25,079 bases of DNA from the IMG/VR virus record IMGVR_UViG_3300028829_000334, positions 1-25,079 of that record, one strand, 5' to 3'. The translations under genes and the position numbers were made by a program. Below, one piece after another: positions 6,861-15,706 of the stretch. Each line of letters starts with the position of its first letter. Within the stretch, counting starts at the first letter, position 1. Source of the DNA: a virus. The notes beneath the pieces are model-generated. The model searched no databases and was not told where the DNA came from. It worked only from the letters and a program-made list of their open reading frames with translations.

Positions 6861-9800
6861 ACTAAGTACGCCTTTGTAGATTCTTCCTAGCTCTATTAGA
6901 GCCTCGACTTCACTTGCTTCTGACATCTCAGGTGGCTCACCGTTCTGACGCATCCACTCACTCATAGCAAGCTTACGTGTGTCCTTGTCAAGCTTACGGA
7001 ACTTCTCGTGTGCTAGTAGAAGTGGATCAGTTCTAGCGCCACTAACTTTTTTAGCTAAGTCTAAGAACTTATTCTTTTGTGCCTTGAGGTAGGGAACAAT
7101 ACGTTTGTTTACAAACTTATCTATACTTTCAGACTTTCTTACCGCCCTCATGTCAGGGTCTGTACTGTTTAAGTACTCCTTACGCAACGATGTCTCATAA
7201 GATTTTGCCATGTCTACAAGGGCAGGAACTGCTTCTTGCATGTACCCATTTTCAATACGTTTACGTGATGGTATCTTAGATTTGCTACCCATCTCCCAAT
7301 CATTGAAGCCCTTATCTTTAAGGTATTCTCCTGATGGTGTGTCCATTGAATACTGTGTAATACCTGAAACAAGACCCAAGCCCATAGCTTTACGTTCTTT
7401 GTCAGGTTGAAATATATCTATACGCTCTTCTCTTTCAAACTCTTTTGATGGGGTAAATACGTTAGTCAATCCAGCCTGTCTAAATGACCTAGAGGTTTCC
7501 TCTAAAGAAGCATCTAAATAACTTTCTGTTAGTGTGGCTCTATCATCAGCTTGATCTGCATACCACGCAGGTCTGTATCCTGTAGCCCTCTGTAACTCAG
7601 GTATTTGTGTGATAGGTATAGCCCATGTACGTAAGTAATCTGCAACGCCTCTTGATACAAGCTTCTTAGCAGACTCGCTAGACACTAAGTCTTTCTCACT
7701 TGCAATGATGTTACGTATTTCTTCGACGTAAATGTTTCCGACTCCTGTTCTTGCAGCAGTACCCAAGAAAGTTTCTTGCACATCCTTTACATCAAACCAA
7801 GATTCAAATGTACCTTCGTTTAATCTACGTGCGCCTTCAGCTATCCATAGTGCCTGACGCATAGGGAAAAAGGAAGTAGCATCCCAAACTGTACCCTCTT
7901 CTGTTTGTATCTCTTTGTAGTCTGTGGGTGCGTCATCAGAATTTCTGTATTGCATTGCTGCTAGTATGCCTAAACCACCAGTTAAGTTACGTGCTATATT
8001 CTGCCTGTCCTTGCGGTCAAACTTATCACCAAACTTTTTACCATCAATGTTAAACGCACGTTTAATCATAGGATTAAGTGCACCACCACCGTACTGACCC
8101 ATAAGTTCTAGTGATTTAAACATGAAACGTGGAAAAGGAGTGGTAACTGCAGTAAGACCGTTGCGAGTTAAGAAGTTACTTATGGTATTAAATACAGGTA
8201 CTTCAGGTGGACTTGCATACGTAATGTCTAACGCTCTTCTGGTGCTGTCTTCGATTAATTGTTCAAAGGCAGGTGCACCTTTAGGTCTAACCTTACTACT
8301 GTTAGCGATAAGATCATCTAACTTTCCTTCTTTAAGAAGCTCCATGAGATCTTTACCGTAATCACGTTTTACTAGGCGCTCTAGCTCCCCAATAAACGCA
8401 GCCCTACGTATTGTAAATTCTTGTATTCTGTTTGGTGTATTGAGTAGTGTTACAGCATCTTCTACTTTAGATAAACCCTTATCAATAAATCCACCCTGAC
8501 CTCTGCCTGTAGCAGTCTGATATTCATTAACTAGATCAAACATATTAGTGTGTTGCTTCATAAACTCAGGGCGTTTAAGTACAAAGTCTGTCACTTCTTT
8601 AGACAACACAGGATTTAAATACATTCTTTGTAGCATTCGAGTACTACCCGCGTAACTATCCCAGCTTGCTAAGGTTCTGCCACCTGCACCCAACGCTTTA
8701 GCGCCAGCCTTTAGTACGCCTATATCACCTCTTTTTTGAAACTGATTAGACATATTAAGTAAGATGTTATCAAAAACATTTTCAAGAGTTTCTAGTGGAG
8801 TACGTATAACCGCAGATCCAGCGTTACGAAACGCAGTCTTAACCATAGATACCATGCCACCACGACGAATGTTTTCGATTCGCCGCCAGCCTTTTACAAA
8901 CCTGTTTTGTTTATCAGCCTGTACCTTTTCCTTAGCTCTAGTTAAATTATCTAGTGATGCAGCCTTACGTAGCTGCGATAACTTATTAAGTATTTTACCA
9001 GCTTCTGATCCACCAGAAACAACCATGTGCACGTAGTCATCAAACGACAGGCCGTACTTAGACAGTACATCAGCCAACTCTTGACTGTCTGCAAAGCCAC
9101 TGTCTGCATCTGTAGTAAGTCTAAACAGACCCTCAATAATTGTTTCATCTTTACGAAATGCTTTAGGGTTTTTCTTTTTAAACTCAGAGGCTACTGCCAC
9201 AATAGCGTTAAACTTTTCTGGTTTAAGTAATGGGTTGACTAGTTCATCAGCTTCATCTGTTAAACCAGTTAGTGCCTTTTCTTCTGTTACTTTGTACTTA
9301 CGCTCAGCAGTAACTCTATTAGACACAAAGTCAGCAGCACGTATGTCCTGCATAGCCTTTACATCTTCTGCAACCTCAAGGCCATGTGCTTTAGCTGCAT
9401 TAAAGTCTAGTGTCTTTTTACCATTAACTGTCTTTGAAATTACAATAGCTTTACCTGTAACCTCAGATATACTGGCTTCGTATTCGTCAATAAGCTGATC
9501 TGCAATGTCAGGGTTTTCGTCAGCTACCTTTTTAGCTTCTGCTTGTTTAGCAGCCGTAACAGAAGCAGAGTTTTTCTCTATCTCTGCCATAGTACGAGCG
9601 CCTGTAGTCTTGTTCTTAAGACCTTTCAGCACAGGTGCTGCTATTTGTTTTGTTCCTGTTATAGTAAAGGCAAGTTCCGCTGCACTAATGCCAAGGTTAA
9701 TAGCCATAACCCCGTACTTACCGTCTTCGTAAGCTTGCCTTGCGTTAGCTACATTTTCAGGAATGTCAGCAATACCTAAAGCAGCACCTAAAAAGGGTGA

Positions 9801-10415
9801 CCACTCTGCGCCTTCAACTATGTATGTAATGTGTAAAGGGGAGTAACCTTGGTTCACTAAAGCTTCTGCAAGTTCCCTTCGTATAGGGTTATCACCCTTT
9901 AACATTTCGTTTACCATGAAGGCACGATCTTCACGCTCAATAAAGTAGTCACGCAAAACGTCTTCACGTGTAGGTTTTCTTTCGTCCTCTACTACACTAG
10001 CCCCTAAAGGATCTGACAAATCTAGCATGTAAAATTTACCATCTGACAGTAGTCTTCTGGAAGACCACGCTTTAACTGCCTTATCATACATAGCATCTAA
10101 ATTTTCTTCACCCTCATCGAAAGAAGTATTCATTAAAGCGTCTACACGAGGGTCTAATCCCTCTGGCTCTTCTGTTATTTCCTGCTGCTGTTGTACTTTT
10201 TCATAGATACTTTTATCAGGAGCCTTATACAAAGGAGCCTGTATGGTAGCCTTACCGTCTTCTGTTTCTTCCTCGTCAACTGTGCTTGTAACAGGAGCGA
10301 ACATATCCCCTAAAATAGTAGATTCCGCAACAGGGCTTGGCTCAAAAAGATCATCATCTCTTTGTTCCTCTGCACCATCAAAAGATGGTAGCTTAGGTGC
10401 AAACATATCTTCCAT
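6855..10415 (-). CDS. Large internal virion (DNA ejection) protein
   Basis: The protein has 1186 residues and is the last gene of the structural arm, which is where T7-like phages carry their largest internal core proteins (T7 gp16 has 1318 residues). The N-terminal ~110 residues are acidic and repeat the short motif MFAPKL/MFAPVT. Then come long helical stretches, a hydrophobic segment near 210-255, and a conserved-looking block with NTPNRIQEFTIRRAAFIGE around 655-675. No lytic transglycosylase motif was recognised, so the peptidoglycan-cutting role of T7 gp16 may be missing or placed in another protein. The ATG at 10415 overlaps the preceding stop (TAATG). An in-frame TTG at 10433 would add six residues but breaks the coupling pattern used in this arm. 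The function is inferred from size, place and composition. Confidence 0.75.
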   Translation of the reverse strand: MEDMFAPKLPSFDGAEEQRDDDLFEPSPVAESTILGDMFAPVTSTVDEEETEDGKATIQAPLYKAPDKSIYEKVQQQQEITEEPEGLDPRVDALMNTSFDEGEENLDAMYDKAVKAWSSRRLLSDGKFYMLDLSDPLGASVVEDERKPTREDVLRDYFIEREDRAFMVNEMLKGDNPIRRELAEALVNQGYSPLHITYIVEGAEWSPFLGAALGIADIPENVANARQAYEDGKYGVMAINLGISAAELAFTITGTKQIAAPVLKGLKNKTTGARTMAEIEKNSASVTAAKQAEAKKVADENPDIADQLIDEYEASISEVTGKAIVISKTVNGKKTLDFNAAKAHGLEVAEDVKAMQDIRAADFVSNRVTAERKYKVTEEKALTGLTDEADELVNPLLKPEKFNAIVAVASEFKKKNPKAFRKDETIIEGLFRLTTDADSGFADSQELADVLSKYGLSFDDYVHMVVSGGSEAGKILNKLSQLRKAASLDNLTRAKEKVQADKQNRFVKGWRRIENIRRGGMVSMVKTAFRNAGSAVIRTPLETLENVFDNILLNMSNQFQKRGDIGVLKAGAKALGAGGRTLASWDSYAGSTRMLQRMYLNPVLSKEVTDFVLKRPEFMKQHTNMFDLVNEYQTATGRGQGGFIDKGLSKVEDAVTLLNTPNRIQEFTIRRAAFIGELERLVKRDYGKDLMELLKEGKLDDLIANSSKVRPKGAPAFEQLIEDSTRRALDITYASPPEVPVFNTISNFLTRNGLTAVTTPFPRFMFKSLELMGQYGGGALNPMIKRAFNIDGKKFGDKFDRKDRQNIARNLTGGLGILAAMQYRNSDDAPTDYKEIQTEEGTVWDATSFFPMRQALWIAEGARRLNEGTFESWFDVKDVQETFLGTAARTGVGNIYVEEIRNIIASEKDLVSSESAKKLVSRGVADYLRTWAIPITQIPELQRATGYRPAWYADQADDRATLTESYLDASLEETSRSFRQAGLTNVFTPSKEFEREERIDIFQPDKERKAMGLGLVSGITQYSMDTPSGEYLKDKGFNDWEMGSKSKIPSRKRIENGYMQEAVPALVDMAKSYETSLRKEYLNSTDPDMRAVRKSESIDKFVNKRIVPYLKAQKNKFLDLAKKVSGARTDPLLLAHEKFRKLDKDTRKLAMSEWMRQNGEPPEMSEASEVEALIELGRIYKGVLSK

Positions 10416-11590
10416 TAACCTTGATGACCCCAAAGTAAATTACCAAAAGTAGTTTTTACTGCACTATAAACTTCACCATCATGGACATACTGTATAACGG
10501 TATTAGCATCGAAGCTTTGTTTTTCTTCAAGTACATCTTCAACGGTACGAGGTGTTCCATCAGATTTGGTAGCAGGTTTAAAATCAGCAGTACCATTAAC
10601 CTGCAATTGAGTAGCTAAGACTTGATCTTCTGCGCCACCTGCATTTAATTCTGCAATTGTTGTATTATAATTAGTCTCTACTCTGTTGACTAAAGTTGCT
10701 TTATACTTAATGTATTCTTTAAGCACTTCATTAATAGCAGTCTTAGCACCTGCATCATCTTTCCAAGGCTCTGCCTGTCTGCGAGCATCTAATGCTAAAT
10801 AAGAATCTAGGTATAACGCTGCAACATCACCTTCATTGCCACTCTGAAAAGATTTAATTAAACCTTCAGGAGTCAGTTCTACAAACTCTTTGCCTCTAAA
10901 CTTACTCTTAACAGCATTATTAACAATACTATCTAAGGATTGCTTACTAAAATAATCTCCACCTAAATCGTTTTTCTTTTTAAACTCTAGGTATTTTTCA
11001 TGTGTATTATTATACATACTTTGAAGCGCTGTTTTTTCATCCGCAGTTTTTGCTTGTGACATAGCAAAGTCTAGCTCCACAAGTCTAGCTTCAAATGTCT
11101 TAGCTTTAGTTGTTATTGTTTTGGGTAGGGGTTTAAACTTTTCTGCAAAAGGAATGGCTTCTCCTTGACGAACTGCTGGACCAGCCTTAGCCTCAGTACG
11201 TAAGGTTGTAGCAACAGGAGAAACCTCTGAGCGCTCTAACTCATAGTCTTGTACTTCATACATTGTTCTAGGATCTAAGTCTTGTGCGGAATAGTTTTGA
11301 GCTTTAGTTAATGCAAACTCAGCACCCGCCTGTCCTTTTGTAAGTATATCCGTAGTTTGTTCTGGACTATAGTATAATGATAGTTGTTCTGCTAAAAGCT
11401 CTAACTTACGTTCTTGTTCACGTTCTAACTTTTTTTCTGACCTTGCTGCATCACGAGCTTCTTTATCTATCATACGTTGTTCAAGACGTTCTTCTTCTCT
11501 TTTACGAGAAGCTTCTCTGTTTTGTTCTTGTATACGAGAAGTCATGCCTTCTGAAAAGCCACCAATAAATGCACCCATATTAAACGCCAT
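10415..11590 (-). CDS. Internal virion protein (putative ejection/core protein)
   Basis: The protein has 391 residues. It opens with a glycine-rich hydrophobic segment (MAFNMGAFIGGFSEGM), then a highly charged helix at about 18-70 full of Arg, Lys and Glu that reads as a coiled coil, followed by mixed helical sequence. The hydrophobic-then-charged N-terminus and its place between the 626-residue core protein and the 1186-residue protein fit a T7 gp14/gp15-type protein that forms part of the ejection tube. The ribosome site AGGAGA lies in the last codons of the upstream gene, and its TAA overlaps the next ATG. No enzyme motif is visible. The specific equivalence to T7 proteins is not established by sequence. 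Confidence 0.65.
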   Translation of the reverse strand: MAFNMGAFIGGFSEGMTSRIQEQNREASRKREEERLEQRMIDKEARDAARSEKKLEREQERKLELLAEQLSLYYSPEQTTDILTKGQAGAEFALTKAQNYSAQDLDPRTMYEVQDYELERSEVSPVATTLRTEAKAGPAVRQGEAIPFAEKFKPLPKTITTKAKTFEARLVELDFAMSQAKTADEKTALQSMYNNTHEKYLEFKKKNDLGGDYFSKQSLDSIVNNAVKSKFRGKEFVELTPEGLIKSFQSGNEGDVAALYLDSYLALDARRQAEPWKDDAGAKTAINEVLKEYIKYKATLVNRVETNYNTTIAELNAGGAEDQVLATQLQVNGTADFKPATKSDGTPRTVEDVLEEKQSFDANTVIQYVHDGEVYSAVKTTFGNLLWGHQG

Positions 11591-11592
11591 TA

Positions 11593-12099
11593 CTATCTCC
11601 TAGCCATTAAACCTTTTACGCTATCTACTACATCATCAGCGACAGCTTCTACATTTTCTTCATCATCTACATCAACTTCTTTTTTCATTTTATCTCTAGC
11701 ACGTTTTACTGCTAAAGCAATCTTTGAATCAGGAAATTTATCAGGATCTATATTGGGATCTTCTAAACCCATGTCGTATTTAATTTTATTTTTATCACCA
11801 ATAAAAGCAAGCATTTCTAATAAGACAGGTTGTATAAGTATTCCAACATCTAATGTGTGCATACCCTGCATAGTACCACCTAACTGTATAGAGTTAGATA
11901 GTATGGACAATGGAGTACCCAATTCCATAACGTCTAGGAGTTCTTCTTGAAAAGATTCCTCTTGTAAACGAGAAGAATAAAACTCTAACGCTTCATCTAC
12001 AGTATTATACTTAGCAGGTTGTTGCCAAGGCTTGTTACCCATTTCAGATACCATACCCTGTCCACCTATAGGTGCGTCAAAGCTTGGAGTATTATCCAT
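11593..12099 (-). CDS. Hypothetical structural-arm protein (168 residues)
   Basis: The N-terminus is Gly/Pro-rich and flexible. A helical central domain (about 30-105) includes LDVGILIQPVLLEMLAFIGD, and the C-terminal part (about 120-168) is charged and helical (ALAVKRARDKMKKEVDVDDEENVEAV). The hydrophobic segment is amphipathic and interrupted by acidic residues, so I do not call it membrane-spanning. It overlaps the small upstream gene by eight bases and ends two bases before the 391-residue core protein, with the latter's ribosome site in its final Arg codons. Its position among internal virion proteins suggests a minor virion component or an assembly factor. I do not recognise a family. 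Confidence 0.7.
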   Translation of the reverse strand: MDNTPSFDAPIGGQGMVSEMGNKPWQQPAKYNTVDEALEFYSSRLQEESFQEELLDVMELGTPLSILSNSIQLGGTMQGMHTLDVGILIQPVLLEMLAFIGDKNKIKYDMGLEDPNIDPDKFPDSKIALAVKRARDKMKKEVDVDDEENVEAVADDVVDSVKGLMARR

Positions 12100-12304
12100 C
12101 TTTCATTGCCTTTCTTGCCATGTTAAGCTCACGAACATATTCAACAACCATTTCACTAGGTTCTTTTGTTGATGAAGTTTCTTCTGGCATCGTTGCTCTA
12201 CGTAACAACCCACCTTTTTCAGAAGTAGTTCCTGTTGCTACTTTTTTAGCCTGTGCCTTGCGTAAAATATTTAAGTATGCTCTTCTGTGATTATTATAAC
12301 TCAT
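12092..12304 (-). CDS. Small basic protein (70 residues), unknown function
   Basis: The preferred start is the ATG at 12304, which overlaps the stop of the 626-residue protein (TAATG), giving 70 residues beginning MSYNNHRRAYLNILRKAQAK. An in-frame ATG at 12322 would add six residues but overlaps the upstream gene more deeply. The first 25 residues are a basic amphipathic helix, the middle is Thr/Ser/Glu rich and probably disordered (GTTSEKGG, PEETSSTKEPSE), and the end is a helix. The overlap with both neighbours supports expression. The function is unknown. The tail-tip or core neighbourhood suggests a virion or assembly role. Confidence 0.65.
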   Translation of the reverse strand: MSYNNHRRAYLNILRKAQAKKVATGTTSEKGGLLRRATMPEETSSTKEPSEMVVEYVRELNMARKAMKDG

Positions 12305-14184
12305 TACGATCCCCATAACCATTTGCTAATAGCGCTATCTTTATCTGCAGTAAGTAGACTAGACACAAAATTACCAACTGCTCTGGAGTTAGCGTTACTG
12401 TCTTCGTCATTCGCACGAGAAGAGTATCCTTTTTGTCTTAGCTCTTCTAGTACTATTGCATTAATTCTATCTCTGTCGCTTTCTGCAGCGTTGAATGCCC
12501 ACGTCATAGTATCGTTATAAAATGAGTACAGATTATTATATGCAGTGTTAGAAACATCTAATGCATTTTTAGCGTTTAATTCACTTATTCTATTTTCAGT
12601 AGCATTATCAACAGTAGCAATTTGTCTACGCCAGTTAGCATTAAACTGATCTACTACCAGTCTATTGTTAGCATTGAATTGCTCACGTTGATTCTGTACA
12701 TTAGCGTTAAACTGTTCCATAGCATTTTGTTGGCCTGAATTATACTGTGCAATAGCATTAGCTTGTGCCGCATTAAATTGACTAACCTGAGAAGATAGAC
12801 CATCATAGAATTGATTAGTTTGATTTTCTGATGTTGCATTAAATGCATTAGCAGCATTTTCTGCAGCGGCATCTGTAAACATACTCTGTACTCTCGACTG
12901 TGCAGCAAACATATTAGCAGTCTGTCTATTATTTAAATTTGCCATATCCATCTGCATGAAGTTTTGTGCGTTTTGAACTGCGGCCTGTTGGCGATTGTTA
13001 AGATTAGCCATATCTAAGTTAGACAATGCAGCAGCCTCTGCCATAACAAGTGCTTGTCTATTGTTTAAGTTAGCCATATTCATGGTATTAGCTATACGAC
13101 TATTTTCAAGTGCAATTGTTTGCTCTGCAGTAAAATTCATATTAGCTATATCAGATACTTTACTAGCGTTTATAACACGAGCTTGAAATGCTTGATCGAA
13201 CTCTTGTCCTAAAAACTGCGCGCGTTGTTGTGCTGCAAGCATAGCACGTTGCTGACGATTAGATAAGTTTTGTGATTCAAATTTTGCAAAGGTAGCTGCG
13301 TCTGCTTGTGCTATAGGGAGAGCACTTTCAAGTGCAGCTTGAACCATAGCCTGCCCTGCCATACTAGATGCTCCAATACCACGAGAAGCCATAGATGCCA
13401 TTACTCCACGCAAAGCACCTGCAGCATACGCAGGCGGGTTGCTGGCGTCAAAGTCTCTAGTTAACTCAGCTAGTTGCCCAGATACTGTAGCTTTTTCAGT
13501 AGGAGTAGCTTGTGCTGCCTGCACTTCTTCAGTAAATTTAGCAGCTTTTTCTGCGTTAGCTGTTGAAGATACAAGTTCACCTTCTTGTATTTCGCGTTGT
13601 ACAGGGTTATCCATTAGGATGCCTTGACCCTGCTCCGCACTTAAATTAGAGACAGAACTTTCAGTCTGTTGTTCTGCTGTTACCTGAGCTTTTTCAGAAA
13701 CTTCCCCTTGCTCTACTTTAACATCTGCAGCTTTATCTACATCATCTTTAGTAGTAACAGTTTCTACTTTAGCAGCTTCTCTGGGATCAACTACAGGTGC
13801 AGCTTGTGTAGTGTCTACAGTTTTAACTTCCGCTGTAACAGGTTCTTTTGTCTGGCCTACAGAACTATCTACTACTTGCTCTGTGGTTTCCTCTATAAGC
13901 GTAGGGGTCGCCTTAGTAGCAGCAGGCATCGCCGCTGAAGGATCAAGTATTCTTTCTATGGTTACTTCAGGTACGGTTTTACCCGCATCACCACCAGGAG
14001 CAAAACTTTTAACTACGCCCCCACGAGCCATAGCCATAGCAGACTGTCGATACGAGTCCATCTTTTGCATTGCACTAGGATTACTTTGAAGGAACTGATC
14101 AAAGTTATTCATGTCTCCTTGATAACCAAGGGAACCTGCAATACGACTCATTGCATCTGGCTTAAATCCTTTAAACTGCATCAT
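12304..14184 (-). CDS. Internal virion/core protein with long 11-residue (hendecad) repeat
   Basis: The protein has 626 residues. The N-terminus (1-65) contains a helical segment and ARGGVVKSFAPGG, a motif I associate with marine phage structural proteins. Residues 70-245 are Thr/Glu/Val/Ala-rich and likely disordered. From about 300 to 540 it is almost all helix, Asn/Gln/Ala-rich, with MANLNNRQ at 370, 392 and 414 (exactly 22 apart) and a Q-[FY]-N-A motif whose aromatic falls at 448, 459, 470, 481, 492, 503 and 514 (exactly 11 apart). Eleven-residue repeats favour long, nearly straight helices or right-handed coiled coils, suitable for a tube or rod in the ejection apparatus. AAGGAA precedes the ATG at 14184. 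The next codon is also ATG, so the start is uncertain by one residue. Confidence 0.75.
   Translation of the reverse strand: MMQFKGFKPDAMSRIAGSLGYQGDMNNFDQFLQSNPSAMQKMDSYRQSAMAMARGGVVKSFAPGGDAGKTVPEVTIERILDPSAAMPAATKATPTLIEETTEQVVDSSVGQTKEPVTAEVKTVDTTQAAPVVDPREAAKVETVTTKDDVDKAADVKVEQGEVSEKAQVTAEQQTESSVSNLSAEQGQGILMDNPVQREIQEGELVSSTANAEKAAKFTEEVQAAQATPTEKATVSGQLAELTRDFDASNPPAYAAGALRGVMASMASRGIGASSMAGQAMVQAALESALPIAQADAATFAKFESQNLSNRQQRAMLAAQQRAQFLGQEFDQAFQARVINASKVSDIANMNFTAEQTIALENSRIANTMNMANLNNRQALVMAEAAALSNLDMANLNNRQQAAVQNAQNFMQMDMANLNNRQTANMFAAQSRVQSMFTDAAAENAANAFNATSENQTNQFYDGLSSQVSQFNAAQANAIAQYNSGQQNAMEQFNANVQNQREQFNANNRLVVDQFNANWRRQIATVDNATENRISELNAKNALDVSNTAYNNLYSFYNDTMTWAFNAAESDRDRINAIVLEELRQKGYSSRANDEDSNANSRAVGNFVSSLLTADKDSAISKWLWGS
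12565..13287 (-). repeat. Hendecad-repeat coding region
   Basis: This segment encodes about residues 300-540 of the 626-residue core protein. NLSNRQ at residue 306 and NLNNRQ at 372, 394 and 416 are 66, 22 and 22 residues apart, all multiples of 11. The F/Y/V/L-N-A register continues every 11 residues from 448 to 536. The repeats are clear in the protein and degenerate in the DNA. Confidence 0.8.
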
Positions 14185-14199
14185 TGTTTTATTTCCTTA

Positions 14200-14667
14200 T
14201 TATCCATTTACTATTTCGTTTAATCCCCAAATCATAGCAGCTAAACCTATTATAAATACTATGGCACCTGCTGTCAAGGATAAACCCCAAAACAATCTAT
14301 CTCTTGCAGCGGCCTGTTGCTCTAGTACTTCTCTATGACGCTGCCGTGCAGAGGCTTGCTCTTTGACTACTAGATCCCACATCCCTGGAGGTCCATATAA
14401 CTTACAGGCAGAACGTAATTCATCCATACACTCTTTATGTTTCATTTTAGCCTGAGCTATAGCAAAACCTTCTTCTTCAGATGAACTTAATCTTCCTAGT
14501 GGCCCCTTGTGCCTACCCTTTTCAGCCAGTTGTATTTCACTATCTAACTTTGCAAGCTTACCAAACTGAGGTAGTAAATCTGCTACGTCACCACCTGCTT
14601 TAATTGCAGAACTTACTGCACCAGCTATTTTAGTTACGGCCCCAGCTAGTGCTAGTACTTCAATCAT
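14200..14667 (-). CDS. Membrane protein with C-terminal transmembrane helix (lysis or virion candidate)
   Basis: The protein has 155 residues. The N-terminal 25 residues are Ala-rich and weakly hydrophobic (ALAGAVTKIAGAVSSAI). The middle (about 60-122) is a charged helix with LYGPPGMWDLVV at 90-101 and AR/Q-rich sequence before the membrane. Residues 126-149 form a strong transmembrane segment (FWGLSLTAGAIVFIIGLAAM). It overlaps the upstream small membrane protein by four bases (ATGA), so the two are probably made together. Short proteins with a helix, a G-P-x-x-W block and a terminal membrane anchor occur near the tail genes of other marine phages, as far as I recall, without assigned function. 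Here the place after the tail fibre is where T7 has its lysis genes. Confidence 0.7.
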   Translation of the reverse strand: MIEVLALAGAVTKIAGAVSSAIKAGGDVADLLPQFGKLAKLDSEIQLAEKGRHKGPLGRLSSSEEEGFAIAQAKMKHKECMDELRSACKLYGPPGMWDLVVKEQASARQRHREVLEQQAAARDRLFWGLSLTAGAIVFIIGLAAMIWGLNEIVNG

Positions 14668-14915
14668 TTAGTTCCTACCTGCATCCACAGAGAAGTAACT
14701 ATAAATGTAAGTACTGCAACTGTTCCTAATTGAACTAGTGTTTTCCATATACTTTTTTTAGTATCACGCCACGAGTCTAATAAACTACGTAATTCTTTAA
14801 TGTCAGTAGCGGCATCTGTATCAGATAATCCCAAATCACATAAAGCTTGTTTAGCTCCTTTTTTGGCTGCTCTATCCAACATGGCTTCTAGTTGCTCTGA
14901 AGTTAAATCACACAT
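14664..14915 (-). CDS. DUF6127-like small membrane protein, holin candidate
   Basis: The protein has 83 residues. The N-terminal half is a soluble helical region containing AAKKGAKQALCDLGL (16-30) and DIKELRSLLDSWRD (38-51), the layout of the DUF6127 family found in phages and alphaproteobacterial genomes. Residues 59-77 form one transmembrane helix (LVQLGTVAVLTFIVTSLWM), followed by a short tail. Its size, the single membrane segment and its position after the tail fibre, like T7 gp17.5, make a holin or pinholin possible. No endolysin is visible nearby to support that. TAATG couples it to the gene before and ATGA to the gene after. Confidence 0.7.
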   Translation of the reverse strand: MCDLTSEQLEAMLDRAAKKGAKQALCDLGLSDTDAATDIKELRSLLDSWRDTKKSIWKTLVQLGTVAVLTFIVTSLWMQVGTK

Positions 14916-15706
14916 TATTCTACTATTTCAAATACAGCAGAAGTTAGACAGGTAGAAGTGTGAATAGAACTTAAAGTTATTGAATTTGTTTGTTGTTGAT
15001 GCTCTCCTGCAGCTTGTGAAACCAACATTGTACTTCGTTCAATCATAAAACCGCTATCGTTTCCCGCACTTAAACTTGTACTAGAGTTAAAATTCCTAAA
15101 CTCATTACTAAAAGAACTAAACTCAGGACTTCTAGATACAAACCCAGAACCACCTGATTTAAGTCCTATAGAAACTATTATAGTGGCACCACTAGACGAA
15201 GAAAAAGGAGTATCAGAATCTTTAGGGCTTTTTGTTGTAATTGTTCCAGAGGTATTATTAGTACCAACAGAATCCGTTGAATATACATTAAAATTAGTAT
15301 ATGTATAATTGGGTCTTACTAAGAATACAGACCCGTCTGTAACTGCATAACCATCTGTACTACTAGACATAAACCCACCAATTGTAGTATTAGTTTCTGT
15401 ACCATTACAGACTTTATAACTTATGTTAGCTACATGTACTTTATTACCAGATAAAGTATTAACAACCCCAGCCGCAACAGTAAAACCTGTACCACCAAAA
15501 TTATTAAAATTTGGTAATGTTGAATACGAAGCATCAGCAGCAACTTGACGTGCTATTAGTATATCACCAGACTTAACGGTAACATCACTGGGTAAACTAA
15601 CCTGACCAGTACTTGCGCTGATAAATGCATACAAGGACGAAAATGAAGGTCTGTATATAAAACTTGCTGTCTTATTTGAGGGAGGAATAGTAGGAAAAGG
15701 AAACAT
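14915..15706 (-). CDS. Putative tail-fibre-associated structural protein, unknown fold
   Basis: The protein has 263 residues, rich in Ser, Thr, Gly and Asn, with the alternating hydrophobic pattern of a beta-structured surface protein. It has no signal peptide and no catalytic motif. Its start overlaps the stop of the long tail fibre (TAATG) and its stop overlaps the next ATG in the same way. Genes of this kind directly after a tail fibre often encode a fibre tip, a fibre chaperone or a second receptor-binding subunit, and any of these would fit. The N-terminal part has Pro-rich sequence (FPFPTIPPSN) and the C-terminus includes GEHQQQTNSITLSSIHT. I do not recognise a family. Confidence 0.7.
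   Translation of the reverse strand: MFPFPTIPPSNKTASFIYRPSFSSLYAFISASTGQVSLPSDVTVKSGDILIARQVAADASYSTLPNFNNFGGTGFTVAAGVVNTLSGNKVHVANISYKVCNGTETNTTIGGFMSSSTDGYAVTDGSVFLVRPNYTYTNFNVYSTDSVGTNNTSGTITTKSPKDSDTPFSSSSGATIIVSIGLKSGGSGFVSRSPEFSSFSNEFRNFNSSTSLSAGNDSGFMIERSTMLVSQAAGEHQQQTNSITLSSIHTSTCLTSAVFEIVE

Noticed and set aside
10416-10433. Six-residue N-terminal extension of the large ejection protein from a TTG codon
   Set aside because: The ATG at 10415 forms the TAATG overlap used elsewhere in this arm, while the TTG has no good ribosome site.
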